Positions 53,575-60,922 are shown, counted from the first letter of the stretch. The stretch is 64,000 nt of DNA from JAGLOK01 sp963677605 (GCA_963677605.2 CAXXDX010000007.1:868001-932000), one strand, 5' to 3'. The notes: generated by a model from the sequence alone, not told the origin. Program-made: numbers and translations.

Positions 53575-53651
53575 CCAATTGCCGCTTATGCGGTTTGGAT
53601 AGTGGGAGGGTTAATCCCCGCTTTACCACAAAATTATGGAGGTACATAAAA

Positions 53652-54077
53652 ATGGCCAAGAAGGTTATGGCATTAGTCAAGTTGCAGGTTCCGGCTGGAA
53701 AAGCTTCACCGGCACCGCCAATCGGTCCGGCTCTCGGACAGCACGGCGTAAACATCATGGGCTTTTGCAAAGAATTCAATGCACGCACAGCACATCAGGC
53801 AGGGCTTATAATTCCTGTTGTACTGACGGTTTATCAGGACCGTTCCTTCAGCTTTATCACTAAGACACCGCCGGCAGCGGTTCTTATTAAAAAAGCTTGC
53901 GGAATCGAAAGCGGTTCAGGCGAACCTCACGTCAACAAAGTAGCCAGCATCACAAGAGCGCAGCTTCAGGAGATTGCTGAGCTTAAAATGCCTGACTTGA
54001 ACGCAGCATCAGTAGAAGCCGCTATATCTATGATAGCAGGTACTGCACGTTCAATGGGCGTAACTGTAAAAGACTGA
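53652..54077 (+). CDS. rplK: ribosomal protein L11
   Basis: 141 aa from ATG 53652 with GGAGGT upstream; the longer in-frame start is rejected. It shows VKLQVPAGKASPAPPIGPAL, GVNIMGFCKEFNART and the C-terminal rRNA-binding domain ending in ARSMGVTVKD. It follows nusG and precedes rplA. Confidence 0.97.
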   Translation: MAKKVMALVKLQVPAGKASPAPPIGPALGQHGVNIMGFCKEFNARTAHQAGLIIPVVLTVYQDRSFSFITKTPPAAVLIKKACGIESGSGEPHVNKVASITRAQLQEIAELKMPDLNAASVEAAISMIAGTARSMGVTVKD

Positions 54078-54139
54078 AAGAACTAACTTTATAACAATTG
54101 TGGGAGGCCTAGCCGCATGCACCACAAGGAGGTTTTAAG

Positions 54140-54838
54140 ATGAAACGAGGAAAAAGATATCAGGATTCTTCAAAGCTTATCGAAAAATCAAAGCTTTATG
54201 ATCCTGCAGAGGCACTTGAACTGATAGAAAAAACAGCAAACGCAAAGTTTGATGAGACAGTTGAAGTATCTGTACGCTTGGGTGTTGACCCAAGACATGC
54301 TGACCAGCAGGTCCGCGGAACTGTTATTCTTCCCAACGGAACAGGTAAATCAGTTCGCGTATTAGTATTTGCAGACGGAGATGCAGCAAAAGAGGCTACT
54401 GAAGCCGGTGCTGATTTCGTTGGCGCAGAAGACATGGTAGACAAAATCCAGAAAGAAAACTGGTTTGATTTCGACGTTATAGTCGCAGCACCTAACATGA
54501 TGAGACATGTTGGTAAATTGGGACGCGTATTGGGACCAAAAGGCCTCATGCCAAACCCAAAATCAGGAACAGTTACTCCTAACGTAGGAGCAGCGGTTAA
54601 TGATATTAAAGCCGGTAAAGTTGAATACCGCGTTGATAAATCCGCTATTGCACACGTAATTATCGGAAAAGCATCATTCGGCAAAGATAAGCTTAACGAG
54701 AACCTTAACACATTAATGGATGCTATCGTTCGCGCAAAGCCAGCTTCGGCAAAAGGAACATACATGAAATCTGTTGTTGTTTCTTCAACAATGGGCCCTG
54801 GTGTTAAGCTCAATCCGTCAGCTTTCACAAACAAATAG
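54140..54838 (+). CDS. rplA: ribosomal protein L1
   Basis: 232 aa; AAGGAGGTTTT precedes the ATG. It shows KFDETVEVSVRLGVDPRHAD, LGRVLGPKGLMPNPKSGTV and KVEYRVDKSAIAHV, all canonical. L1 also represses translation of its own operon in bacteria. Confidence 0.97.
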   Translation: MKRGKRYQDSSKLIEKSKLYDPAEALELIEKTANAKFDETVEVSVRLGVDPRHADQQVRGTVILPNGTGKSVRVLVFADGDAAKEATEAGADFVGAEDMVDKIQKENWFDFDVIVAAPNMMRHVGKLGRVLGPKGLMPNPKSGTVTPNVGAAVNDIKAGKVEYRVDKSAIAHVIIGKASFGKDKLNENLNTLMDAIVRAKPASAKGTYMKSVVVSSTMGPGVKLNPSAFTNK

Positions 54839-54842
54839 TATA

Positions 54843-55000
54843 TTGACAATTTGCTTTAATTGTAGTAAATTGTTATAGCAATAAAAGTTAATAGCATTTA
54901 ACAGCCAAAGACAGCAGGTGCATTCGCTTAATATCCTGCCGAGGTTAACGCTAATATGATTAGTTTTTAAACCCTGCGCTGATTAAGTGCAGGGTTTTAC
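54843..55000 (+). promoter_or_regulatory. L10 leader with promoter and terminator-like hairpin before rplJ
   Basis: TTGACA (54843-54848) and TAAATT (54866-54871), 17-nt spacer, start a leader with AAGACAGCAGGTG and ATCCTGCCGAGGTT, the conserved core of the L10(L12) binding leader. A stem AAACCCTGC/GCAGGGTTT with T run (54969-54998) follows. L10-L12 binding is known to repress this operon in other bacteria. Confidence 0.88.
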
Positions 55001-55033
55001 TTATAACCCTCCTATTGACAGAAAGGAGTATAG

Positions 55034-55561
55034 ATGTCTGAGAATTTTGAAAAGAAGAAACTGGTAGTAGCCGAGATTCAGGAAAAGCTTGATAAAGCTA
55101 AATCAGTAGTTCTTGTAGACTATATCGGTCTTACTGTTGAAGAAGTTACAGAACTTCGTAATCAGTTCCGTAAAGAGAATGTTGAGTTCAAAGTTTACAA
55201 AAACGCTATGATTGGCAGAGCAGCTGATAACCTTGAAATCGAAGGCGTAAACGGAAAAATCCCGGGACCGACAGCGTTGGCTCTTTCATATGATGACCCA
55301 ACAGCAGGCCCAAAAGTTATAACTGACTTTATTAAAAAAGTTAAAAAGACTGAGATTAAAATGGGTATCTTGGGCAAAGAAAACATGTCCGTGGATCAGG
55401 TTAAAGCACTGTCTGATGTACCTAATAAGGAAACGTCAATATCAATGCTTATGTCTGTAATGAACGGCCCTGTACGCAACTTTGCTTCAGTACTCAACGC
55501 AGTACCGCGTTCGCTTGTTATAGCACTTAACGCAGTAAAAGAACAAAAAGAAAGCGCATAA
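55034..55561 (+). CDS. rplJ: ribosomal protein L10
   Basis: 175 aa; GAAAGGAG precedes the ATG. N-terminal KSVVLVDYIGLTVEEVTELR and FRKENVEFKVYKNAMIGRA are typical of L10, followed by the C-terminal helix that binds L7/L12 dimers (ASVLNAVPRSLVIALNAV). It is preceded by the L10 leader and followed by rplL. Confidence 0.97.
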   Translation: MSENFEKKKLVVAEIQEKLDKAKSVVLVDYIGLTVEEVTELRNQFRKENVEFKVYKNAMIGRAADNLEIEGVNGKIPGPTALALSYDDPTAGPKVITDFIKKVKKTEIKMGILGKENMSVDQVKALSDVPNKETSISMLMSVMNGPVRNFASVLNAVPRSLVIALNAVKEQKESA

Positions 55562-55605
55562 GCTTTAAAATTTAAAACAAACCTAAATTTATGGAGGAAA
55601 TAAAA

Positions 55606-55989
55606 ATGGCATTAACAAAAGACCAAATCATCGAAGGCATCAAAGAAATGAACGTACTCGAGCTTTCTGAGCTCGTTAAAGAACTCGAAGAAGTATTCGG
55701 CGTATCAGCAGCAGCACCTGTAGCAGTAGCAGCAGCAGGCCCAGCAGCAGGCGGCGGAGCAGCAGCAGAAGAAGAAAAGACTGAATTTGACGTAGTTCTC
55801 GCTGAAGTTGGCGCAGAAAAAATCAAAGTTATCAAAGTTGTTCGTGAGCTCACAGGACTTGGCCTCAAAGAAGCTAAAGCTGTTGTTGACGGCGCACCTG
55901 GAAAAGTTAAAGAAGGCATCGGCAAAGAAGAAGCTGAAGAAATCAAAAAGCAGCTTGAAGAAGTCGGCGCAAAAGTTGAAGTTAAATAA
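55606..55989 (+). CDS. rplL: ribosomal protein L7/L12
   Basis: 127 aa from ATG 55606 with GGAGG. An N-terminal dimerisation domain (MNVLELSELVKELEEVFGV), an Ala/Gly-rich hinge, and a C-terminal factor-binding domain (KIKVIKVVRELTGLGLKEAK) are present. Codon use is strongly biased, as expected for a highly expressed gene. Confidence 0.97.
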   Translation: MALTKDQIIEGIKEMNVLELSELVKELEEVFGVSAAAPVAVAAAGPAAGGGAAAEEEKTEFDVVLAEVGAEKIKVIKVVRELTGLGLKEAKAVVDGAPGKVKEGIGKEEAEEIKKQLEEVGAKVEVK

Positions 55990-56006
55990 TAAACTGATTC
56001 TTACAG

Positions 56007-56036
56007 AAACAGCCTCGAAATATCGGGGCTGTTTTT
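56007..56036 (+). terminator. terminator of the rplJL operon
   Basis: AACAGCCTCGA-AATA-TCGGGGCTGTT with a T run; also faces the convergent SGNH gene. Confidence 0.85.
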
Positions 56037-56045
56037 TATTTCAAA

Positions 56046-56702
56046 TTAATCTAAGTACTCTTTAAGAACTTCATTTATAACCTCATACGCCTCAGCGGAA
56101 AGGTGTAGGCTGTCTACAGTATATTCAAGCTTAAGTTCATTATTTTCGTTTTTAAGAAGAGGCGCGATATTAATAAACTCAATATTCATTTCGTCTGCTA
56201 AAACCTTAAGCATCCTATTTAAATCATCTACAATATCATTTATATTGCCGCTTAATATCGGATGATTTGTTTCAAAATCGGATACGTTCATGGGATAGAC
56301 TGAGATGATGTAAATCTCGGTCTTTGGACAAGCTTTTTGAATATCCGAAATAATGGACTCTATGCGAGTTGTTATATCCTCATTAGTTCTACCGTAGCCC
56401 ACGTCGTTTATACCAAGCAGTATAAAGACCTTGGCGGGATTGAAAGCTATCAAATCGCTTCGTAAGCGTTCTTGCGCCTGATCTGTTCTATCGCCCCACA
56501 CTCCGCTGTTTATTATGTTGTGATTAGGGAAGTGGCCTACCAAATCATATGATGATGTAATAGAGTCGCCGAGAAAAACAATAGTGTCGGAAGGGTTATT
56601 TGTTTCATTCTTTTCGCAGCCAAAGCAAAAAAGCAGCATTACCACAAGAAATGCGGCAATACTGCTTTTAATAACTGAGTTTTTATTAATCTTCAACATC
56701 AA
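56046..56702 (-). CDS. SGNH/GDSL-type esterase lipoprotein
   Basis: 218 aa. It has a signal peptide with a lipobox-like CFGC (cysteine near residue 29). SGNH blocks: VFLGDSITSSYDLVG (Ser nucleophile), SGVWGDRTDQ (Gly), LLGINDVGYG (Asn), and DSLHLSAEAY (Asp and His). Such enzymes deacetylate sugars or hydrolyse acyl esters. It is cotranscribed with, and overlaps by 17 nt, an upstream sugar-transporter-like gene, so action on acetylated glycans is plausible (inference). Confidence 0.9.
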   Translation of the reverse strand: MMLKINKNSVIKSSIAAFLVVMLLFCFGCEKNETNNPSDTIVFLGDSITSSYDLVGHFPNHNIINSGVWGDRTDQAQERLRSDLIAFNPAKVFILLGINDVGYGRTNEDITTRIESIISDIQKACPKTEIYIISVYPMNVSDFETNHPILSGNINDIVDDLNRMLKVLADEMNIEFINIAPLLKNENNELKLEYTVDSLHLSAEAYEVINEVLKEYLD

Positions 56703-57996
56703 ATGATTCTAAGACTGATTTCGGAGCAATTGGTTTGGAGTCGCCGTGCTTTACCATCATCATTGTAATAAATGCAAGAGCTATAAATGTTGCTCCGTAA
56801 GGGAACAGTATCTGGTAGCCGATATTTCTAATTAGAATTCCAGCAAGCATAGGAGTTACTATCTGTGCACTCATTGAAAATGTGTAATAGTAGCCGGTAT
56901 ATTGGCCTACACTAGCATCTCTTGACATTTCAAGAACCATTGGAAGGGAGTTAACATTAATAAGTGCCCAGCCTAGGCCTGCGAGCGTGAAGGACAAATA
57001 CATCAATGGAGTGAATGAAGTATAAAAAGTAGCAGATATGAATACACATGTCAACACTGTGATTCCAGTCAGAATGCTTTTCTTCCTTCCAAGTTTTGTG
57101 GATAACATACCAACTGGAATAAACGCCAAAGTAGCAGCAACAACTGCAATCATCAGCACTTGTGAAGCTTGTGATTCCGTTAATCCCAAGCGTGTAGTTG
57201 AATAGAGGGAGAAAAATGTTGTTATTGCATTATATCCGATAAACCAAAGTGCAATTGAGGCAAGTATAAATATCATACTTTTGCGGACATTTTGCGGCAG
57301 CTTCTCATGAGATGCTGCCAGATCATCAATATCTGCCGCTTTATCATCAATCCCAAGAGCTTTACTGTCATTGTGCATCTTTTTAACTAGTTTAGGTTCG
57401 TTCGTTGTAATTACAAGAACTATCATTCCTAAAAGCATAATTGATGCTGTCGCGATAAATATGGGCCAATTGCTTCCGTTTGAGTTTGAAGCGAAAAAGC
57501 CGTTTAGTCCTAATATCATAGCACCACCGACTGCACCCATAAGGTTTATGACTGCGTTACCTTTTGAACGCAAAGGTTTGGGTGTTACATCCGGCATTAA
57601 TGAAACTGCTGGTGAACGATAAGTTGCCATTGCAATAAGCAAGAAAGCAAGAACAACAATAAAAAGAGCTAGCTTTTGCATCTGTGCAGCTAAAGGAATA
57701 AACATCATTAAAATAACAGCGACTATTGTTCCTAAAACTATATATGGCATCCTGCGGCCAAACTTTGTGTGTGTCTTATCGGACAAGGCTCCAAAGACCG
57801 GAATTAGTAAAAGTGCAACTATATTATCCAATGACATTATGGTTCCTGTCCAGCCTTCGCTAATCCCGAAACTACCGTTAAGTATTAAAGGGATTTTGAA
57901 ATCATACATTTGCCAAAATGCTGATATTGTCATAAATCCAAGACCAACGAGAATTGTTTTTCCGTAGCTAAGTTTACCTACTTTTTGCTTTGTCAT
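56686..57996 (-). CDS. MFS transporter of the GPH/SLC45-like sugar type
   Basis: 436 aa, twelve helices. The N-terminal GFMTISAFWQMYDFKIPLIL, GALSDKTHTKFGRRMPYI and later GALSxK-type loops fit glycoside-pentoside-hexuronide or sucrose-like MFS carriers. A longer cytoplasmic middle loop lies near residues 205-245. It is the first gene of a two-gene operon with the SGNH esterase. The substrate is probably a glycoside or oligosaccharide, inferred from family. Confidence 0.85.
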   Translation of the reverse strand: MTKQKVGKLSYGKTILVGLGFMTISAFWQMYDFKIPLILNGSFGISEGWTGTIMSLDNIVALLLIPVFGALSDKTHTKFGRRMPYIVLGTIVAVILMMFIPLAAQMQKLALFIVVLAFLLIAMATYRSPAVSLMPDVTPKPLRSKGNAVINLMGAVGGAMILGLNGFFASNSNGSNWPIFIATASIMLLGMIVLVITTNEPKLVKKMHNDSKALGIDDKAADIDDLAASHEKLPQNVRKSMIFILASIALWFIGYNAITTFFSLYSTTRLGLTESQASQVLMIAVVAATLAFIPVGMLSTKLGRKKSILTGITVLTCVFISATFYTSFTPLMYLSFTLAGLGWALINVNSLPMVLEMSRDASVGQYTGYYYTFSMSAQIVTPMLAGILIRNIGYQILFPYGATFIALAFITMMMVKHGDSKPIAPKSVLESFDVED

Positions 57997-58048
57997 AAAA
58001 TACCTCTTTAATATATACTAGTTAAATTATAAAATAGATAATAGATAC

Positions 58049-58076
58049 AATACAATCTTTATTTGTAAATTGTATT
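58049..58076. promoter_or_regulatory. inverted repeat between divergent transporter and dehydrogenase genes
   Basis: AATACAAT and ATTGTATT, 8-bp perfect arms with 12-nt spacer, centred in the 119-nt divergent intergenic region. It is a possible shared operator; no regulator is adjacent. Confidence 0.4.
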
Positions 58077-58115
58077 ATAAATATGTAATTACACGGATGA
58101 TAAAGGATAAAAACA

Positions 58116-59066
58116 ATGATAAATGTACTGATGCAGAATAGATTTGATGAAGCAAGAATTGAAGAGCTTGAAAAAAAGTATGGGCTCAAGATATATTTCA
58201 TGAAAGATGATGAACTTCCTGACCAGGGAGTTTTGGATAAAATTGAAGTTTTCGTAAGCTGGCGCTTAAAAAATGCAATTGAACTCATGCCTAATCTTAA
58301 ATGGATACATTTTCATATGGCGGGCGTAGATAGGTATATTAAGCTTTTTAGATCGTTGGATAAACTGCCGAAAATCACAAACGGAAGCGGGACATATGAC
58401 ATAGCAATTTCCGAGCATGCTGTTTCTATGCTGCTTTCTATCTCAAGAAATCTGATGAAGTATACTCAAAACCAAAAAGATCATAATTGGAAAAATGAAG
58501 GCAGAGTAAAAGAGATAAACGGATCTGTTGCAGGTATTGTAGGGTTCGGGAGTATTGGAAGCTATACCGCAAAACTGCTTAATGCTTTCGGAGCAAAAGT
58601 ATATGCCCACAAGGTTTCTAAAATCGAAAAGCCTAATTATGTCGATAAAATGTTCTATGGAGATAAAGGGATAGAAGAAATGCTGCCGGAGTGCGATTTT
58701 GTTTTGCTGTCTCTTCCCGGAACAGATAAAACAAAGCATCTATTTGACCGCGATAAAATGCTTTTAATAAAAAAAGGAGCAATCATTACAAATGTAGGCA
58801 GGGGCAATGTGATTGACTGCAATGCTTTGGCGGAGCTTATAGAACAAAGACATATTTTTGGTGCCGGGCTTGATGTAACAGATCCTGAACCGCTTCCTGA
58901 AGATCATAAGCTTTGGGATATGGAAAATGTTTTAATAACACCTCATATATCTTACCTTTCTCCTCAATTAAAACCCAGAATGCTGGATATTTTTGAAGCA
59001 AACCTTAAAGAATATACATCAGGCAGAAGAATGCCGAATGAAGTCGATTTTTCTAAAGGTTATTAA
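58116..59066 (+). CDS. D-isomer-specific 2-hydroxyacid dehydrogenase family protein
   Basis: 316 aa. The NAD-binding motif VAGIVGFGSIGSYTAKLLNAFG is read in the middle (the GxGxxG is GFGSIG). The catalytic set is R in NVGRGNVIDCNAL, E in DVTDPEPLPEDHKLWD and H in VLITPHISYLS. It is a typical NAD-dependent 2-hydroxyacid dehydrogenase; the substrate (glycerate, glyoxylate or similar) is undetermined. The HAD gene follows after 39 nt. Confidence 0.88.
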   Translation: MINVLMQNRFDEARIEELEKKYGLKIYFMKDDELPDQGVLDKIEVFVSWRLKNAIELMPNLKWIHFHMAGVDRYIKLFRSLDKLPKITNGSGTYDIAISEHAVSMLLSISRNLMKYTQNQKDHNWKNEGRVKEINGSVAGIVGFGSIGSYTAKLLNAFGAKVYAHKVSKIEKPNYVDKMFYGDKGIEEMLPECDFVLLSLPGTDKTKHLFDRDKMLLIKKGAIITNVGRGNVIDCNALAELIEQRHIFGAGLDVTDPEPLPEDHKLWDMENVLITPHISYLSPQLKPRMLDIFEANLKEYTSGRRMPNEVDFSKGY

Positions 59067-59105
59067 GGTAAATAGAATTATTATGTATAACGCAAAGGAA
59101 TTGAT

Positions 59106-59747
59106 ATGACATACAAACACGTGATATGGGACTGGAACGGAACACTGCTTAATGATGTTGAGTTGGGACATAAACTTTTAAACCTTCTTCAAAAACACAA
59201 AGGAGTCCAAAATTCAAGCTTAAAAGAGTACAGAGAAATTTTCACATTTCCGATAATAGAGTTTTATAAAAATGCCGGTATATATGAAGGAGAAGAAGAT
59301 TTTAAGCTTTTAGCTGAAATGTACATTGATAATTATAAGAAAGAAGTTAAGAAATGCAGTTTGCAGCAGGGAGCGGAAACCGCTCTTGATATTTTGGCTG
59401 AAAGCGGAGTAACCAGCTCGGTATTGACAGCCAGCCATGAAGAAATGGCGCTGGAGCAGATTTCACACTATGGACTGAGTGATAAATTTATTGCAGTTAC
59501 AGGAAAAACTGATTTTTATGCTTCCGGCAAAAGCGAGCTTATAAAAAAACACATGAGTAAGATAGACTACTCGGAGTCAGATATTGTATTTGTAGGCGAT
59601 ACACTACATGATGCTGAGATTGCTAAAATTATTGGTTGTGGGTGTATTCTTGTTGAAAACGGGCATCAAAAGATGATTAAAAACAAAAAGAACAATATTA
59701 GTATTGCAGAAAATCTAAAAAAAGTTACCGAAATGATTCTTAAATAG
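59106..59747 (+). CDS. HAD-superfamily phosphatase (phosphoglycolate phosphatase-like)
   Basis: 213 aa; AAAGGAATTG precedes the ATG. Motif I is IWDWNGTLLND (DxxGT/DxNGT type, both acidic or amide positions as in Gph-like enzymes). The cap domain is helical (C1). Motif II is SVLTASHE and motifs III/IV are KSELIKKH and VFVGDTLHDAEIAK. It is likely a small-metabolite phosphatase working with the adjacent dehydrogenase. The peptide cassettes start immediately after its stop. Confidence 0.85.
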   Translation: MTYKHVIWDWNGTLLNDVELGHKLLNLLQKHKGVQNSSLKEYREIFTFPIIEFYKNAGIYEGEEDFKLLAEMYIDNYKKEVKKCSLQQGAETALDILAESGVTSSVLTASHEEMALEQISHYGLSDKFIAVTGKTDFYASGKSELIKKHMSKIDYSESDIVFVGDTLHDAEIAKIIGCGCILVENGHQKMIKNKKNNISIAENLKKVTEMILK

Positions 59748-59765
59748 TGCTTGTGTCAGTTGGTT

Positions 59766-59785
59766 TTGTGCATGTTGCACATAAA
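59766..59785 (+). promoter_or_regulatory. upstream palindrome of peptide cassette 1
   Basis: TTGTGCATGTTGCACATAAA, containing the palindrome TGTGCA-TGT-TGCACA (59767-59781, centre 59774). The same 20-nt sequence recurs at 60187-60206. Confidence 0.7.
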
Positions 59786-59851
59786 TGTGTGTAACAGAAT
59801 AGTAATATTACCTTTTTAGTAGGATTTAATTTTTTGTTCATATTTTTCGGG

Positions 59852-59880
59852 TTGTCTTTTTTATTTATTACTAGTATTAT
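59852..59880 (+). promoter_or_regulatory. promoter of peptide cassette 1
   Basis: TTGTCT (59852-59857), 17-nt spacer, TATTAT (59875-59880). The -35 begins 78 nt after the palindrome centre. TTGTTCATATTT (59834-59845) lies between and is shared with cassette 2. Confidence 0.65.
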
Positions 59881-59913
59881 GTGATTAAATTCAAGAGAAA
59901 GGGGACCGTGAAA

Positions 59914-59988
59914 ATGAAAAAAGAAAAGAAAGACTTTATCACAATGTTAGCATACGTATTCGCTGCGTCTCAGTACAATAACTACTAA
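59914..59988 (+). CDS. micropeptide of cassette 1 (24 aa)
   Basis: 24 codons from ATG 59914, with AAAGGGGACC 6-15 nt upstream, ending with TAA at 59986. It has a basic start (MKKEKK), a hydrophobic middle (FITMLAYVFAAS) and a Tyr/Asn-rich end (QYNNY). It aligns with the cassette 3 peptide as MKKEKK...LAY[VI]xxA...NxY. There are no Gly-Gly or sec-cleavage signals long enough for normal export. It could be a signalling peptide, a membrane micropeptide or a leader. It is too short to assign by family, and the conservation in three cassettes is the evidence for coding. Confidence 0.6.
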   Translation: MKKEKKDFITMLAYVFAASQYNNY

Positions 59989-60062
59989 TCTCAGCGAATA
60001 GAATGTCCGGCAGATAGCTAGGCGACACAGGAAAGACTTCCTTATAACTTAAATTGAACTTC

Positions 60063-60088
60063 AAAGCGTCCGGGACCGGGCGCTTTTT
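60063..60088 (+). terminator. terminator of cassette 1
   Basis: AAAGCGTCC-GGGACC-GGGCGCTTT then TT, 75 nt after the peptide stop. Confidence 0.75.
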
Positions 60089-60147
60089 ACGTGGAAAGAA
60101 AAATAATAGGAATATTGAAGAATTAGTTAAAGAAAGGACTATATTAA

Positions 60148-60219
60148 ATGCTTAAAAGTAGCTTAAACAGTAGGTTTCAGGACGCTTTGTGCATGTTGCA
60201 CATAAAAGAATATAGTTAA
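60148..60219 (+). CDS. possible 23-aa ORF overlapping the cassette 2 palindrome
   Basis: ATG 60148 follows AAAGGACTATATTAA, a good ribosome site, and the frame runs across the palindrome to TAA at 60217. It has no counterpart at cassettes 1 and 3 and is not obviously a member of the peptide family. It may be chance. Confidence 0.2.
   Translation: MLKSSLNSRFQDALCMLHIKEYS
60187..60206 (+). promoter_or_regulatory. upstream palindrome of peptide cassette 2
   Basis: TTGTGCATGTTGCACATAAA, identical over 20 nt to the cassette 1 site; palindrome centre 60195. Confidence 0.7.
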
Positions 60220-60272
60220 ATGTAGGGGTTTACTTTTTCCTGCTAATTCATAGTTTGTTCATATTTGATGCG

Positions 60273-60301
60273 TTGTTTTTACTGTGTTTAAGGTTTATTC
60301 T
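60273..60301 (+). promoter_or_regulatory. promoter of peptide cassette 2
   Basis: TTGTTT (60273-60278), 17-nt spacer, TATTCT (60296-60301). The -35 begins 78 nt after the palindrome centre. TTGTTCATATTT is at 60255-60266, the same offset as in cassette 1. Confidence 0.6.
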
Positions 60302-60329
60302 ATAGTCATCAAATGAAAGGAGCAGTTCA

Positions 60330-60410
60330 ATGAGAAGAAAAAATGATGATTTCGAAAAAACTCTTGTATGGTTATACAATATCACAATGAGCGGCTTTAA
60401 AAGCTTTTAA
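60330..60410 (+). CDS. micropeptide of cassette 2 (26 aa)
   Basis: 26 codons from ATG 60330 with AAAGGAGCAG upstream, ending TAA at 60408. It has a charged start (MRRKNDDFEK) and a hydrophobic, aromatic end (TLVWLYNITMSGFKSF). It is less similar to the other two in sequence but has the same size, charge layout and promoter plan. The conserved RNA stem begins directly after its stop codon. Confidence 0.55.
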   Translation: MRRKNDDFEKTLVWLYNITMSGFKSF

Positions 60411-60454
60411 CCGCAACGATTGACTATGACAATAAAATAAGCCAAACGATGCGG
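60411..60454 (+). ncRNA. conserved stem element after peptide 2
   Basis: CCGCAACG (60411-60418) pairs with CGATGCGG (60447-60454) with one internal mismatch. The enclosed part begins ATTGACTA and ends AATAAGCCAAA. Nearly the same element follows peptide 3. The right arm shares two G with the following terminator stem. Confidence 0.5.
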
Positions 60455-60470
60455 GGTTAATAACCCCGTT
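60453..60470 (+). terminator. terminator of cassette 2
   Basis: GGGGTT-AAT-AACCCC followed by GTTTATTTAT. It overlaps the conserved stem by two bases. Confidence 0.7.
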
Positions 60471-60568
60471 TATTTATATCAAGCGCTGTTTATACAGCGC
60501 CTTTTTATTTTTTTCTTTTTTAAATTAATATTAAATGTAATATTTATCATTGGGCAAATTATAGTTAA

Positions 60569-60588
60569 TTGTACATTTTGCACATAAA
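60569..60588 (+). promoter_or_regulatory. upstream palindrome of peptide cassette 3
   Basis: TTGTACATTTTGCACATAAA; TGTACA-TTT-TGCACA, centre 60577. The right half matches the other two cassettes exactly, and the left half has one change. Confidence 0.65.
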
Positions 60589-60654
60589 TTGCAACATTAC
60601 GATATGAATATTATCTTTTTTGAAAAACTTTTATTTTTTTTCTCGTTTTTTCGA

Positions 60655-60683
60655 TTGAAGCAGCGCATTTATGCTTGTATTAT
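60655..60683 (+). promoter_or_regulatory. promoter of peptide cassette 3
   Basis: TTGAAG (60655-60660), 17-nt spacer, TATTAT (60678-60683). The -35 again begins 78 nt after the palindrome centre. Confidence 0.65.
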
Positions 60684-60715
60684 TATGGTGAAAACAAAAG
60701 AAAGGGGACAAAAAC

Positions 60716-60790
60716 ATGAAAAAAGAAAAGAAAAATATCATGGTATTGCTTGCTTACATAATGAACGCGGGAAGCGCTAATCTGTACTAA
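60716..60790 (+). CDS. micropeptide of cassette 3 (24 aa)
   Basis: 24 codons from ATG 60716 with AAAGGGGACA upstream, ending TAA at 60788. It starts MKKEKK, as in cassette 1 and with the same codons, then IMVLLAYIMNAGSANLY. The match to peptide 1 (LAY, an alanine three residues later, final NxY) together with diverged third positions suggests selection on the peptide. Function unknown. Confidence 0.6.
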   Translation: MKKEKKNIMVLLAYIMNAGSANLY

Positions 60791-60835
60791 CCGCACCGAT
60801 TGACTAAAAACAAGTTAATAAGCCAAACGATGCGG
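60791..60835 (+). ncRNA. conserved stem element after peptide 3
   Basis: CCGCACCG (60791-60798) pairs with CGATGCGG (60828-60835), with the same internal mismatch position as after peptide 2. The interior shares ATTGACTA and AATAAGCCAAA. It matches no riboswitch I know. Confidence 0.5.
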
Positions 60836-60857
60836 GGTTAAATACCCCGTTTTTTTA
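60834..60857 (+). terminator. terminator of cassette 3
   Basis: GGGGT-TAAAT-ACCCC followed by GTTTTTTT. Confidence 0.8.
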
Positions 60858-60892
60858 TATTTGAAAGTGTCATATTGAGGCGCTTTTTTTAT

Positions 60893-60922
60893 TTGTCTTT
60901 TTATATGCTTGTATTATATAAA
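60893..60922 (+). promoter_or_regulatory. probable promoter of the anchored protein and dus genes
   Basis: TTGTCT (60893-60898), 18-nt spacer, TATAAA (60917-60922). ATGCTTGTATTAT here is shared with the cassette 3 promoter region. Confidence 0.45.

Noticed and set aside
54196..54849. 217-codon frame antisense to rplA
   Set aside because: Result of biased codons in a highly expressed ribosomal gene; no ribosome site.
59748..60860. CRISPR array or simple tandem repeat
   Set aside because: Repeat spacing is about 400 nt with promoters and ORFs between; there are no short repeats with regular spacers.
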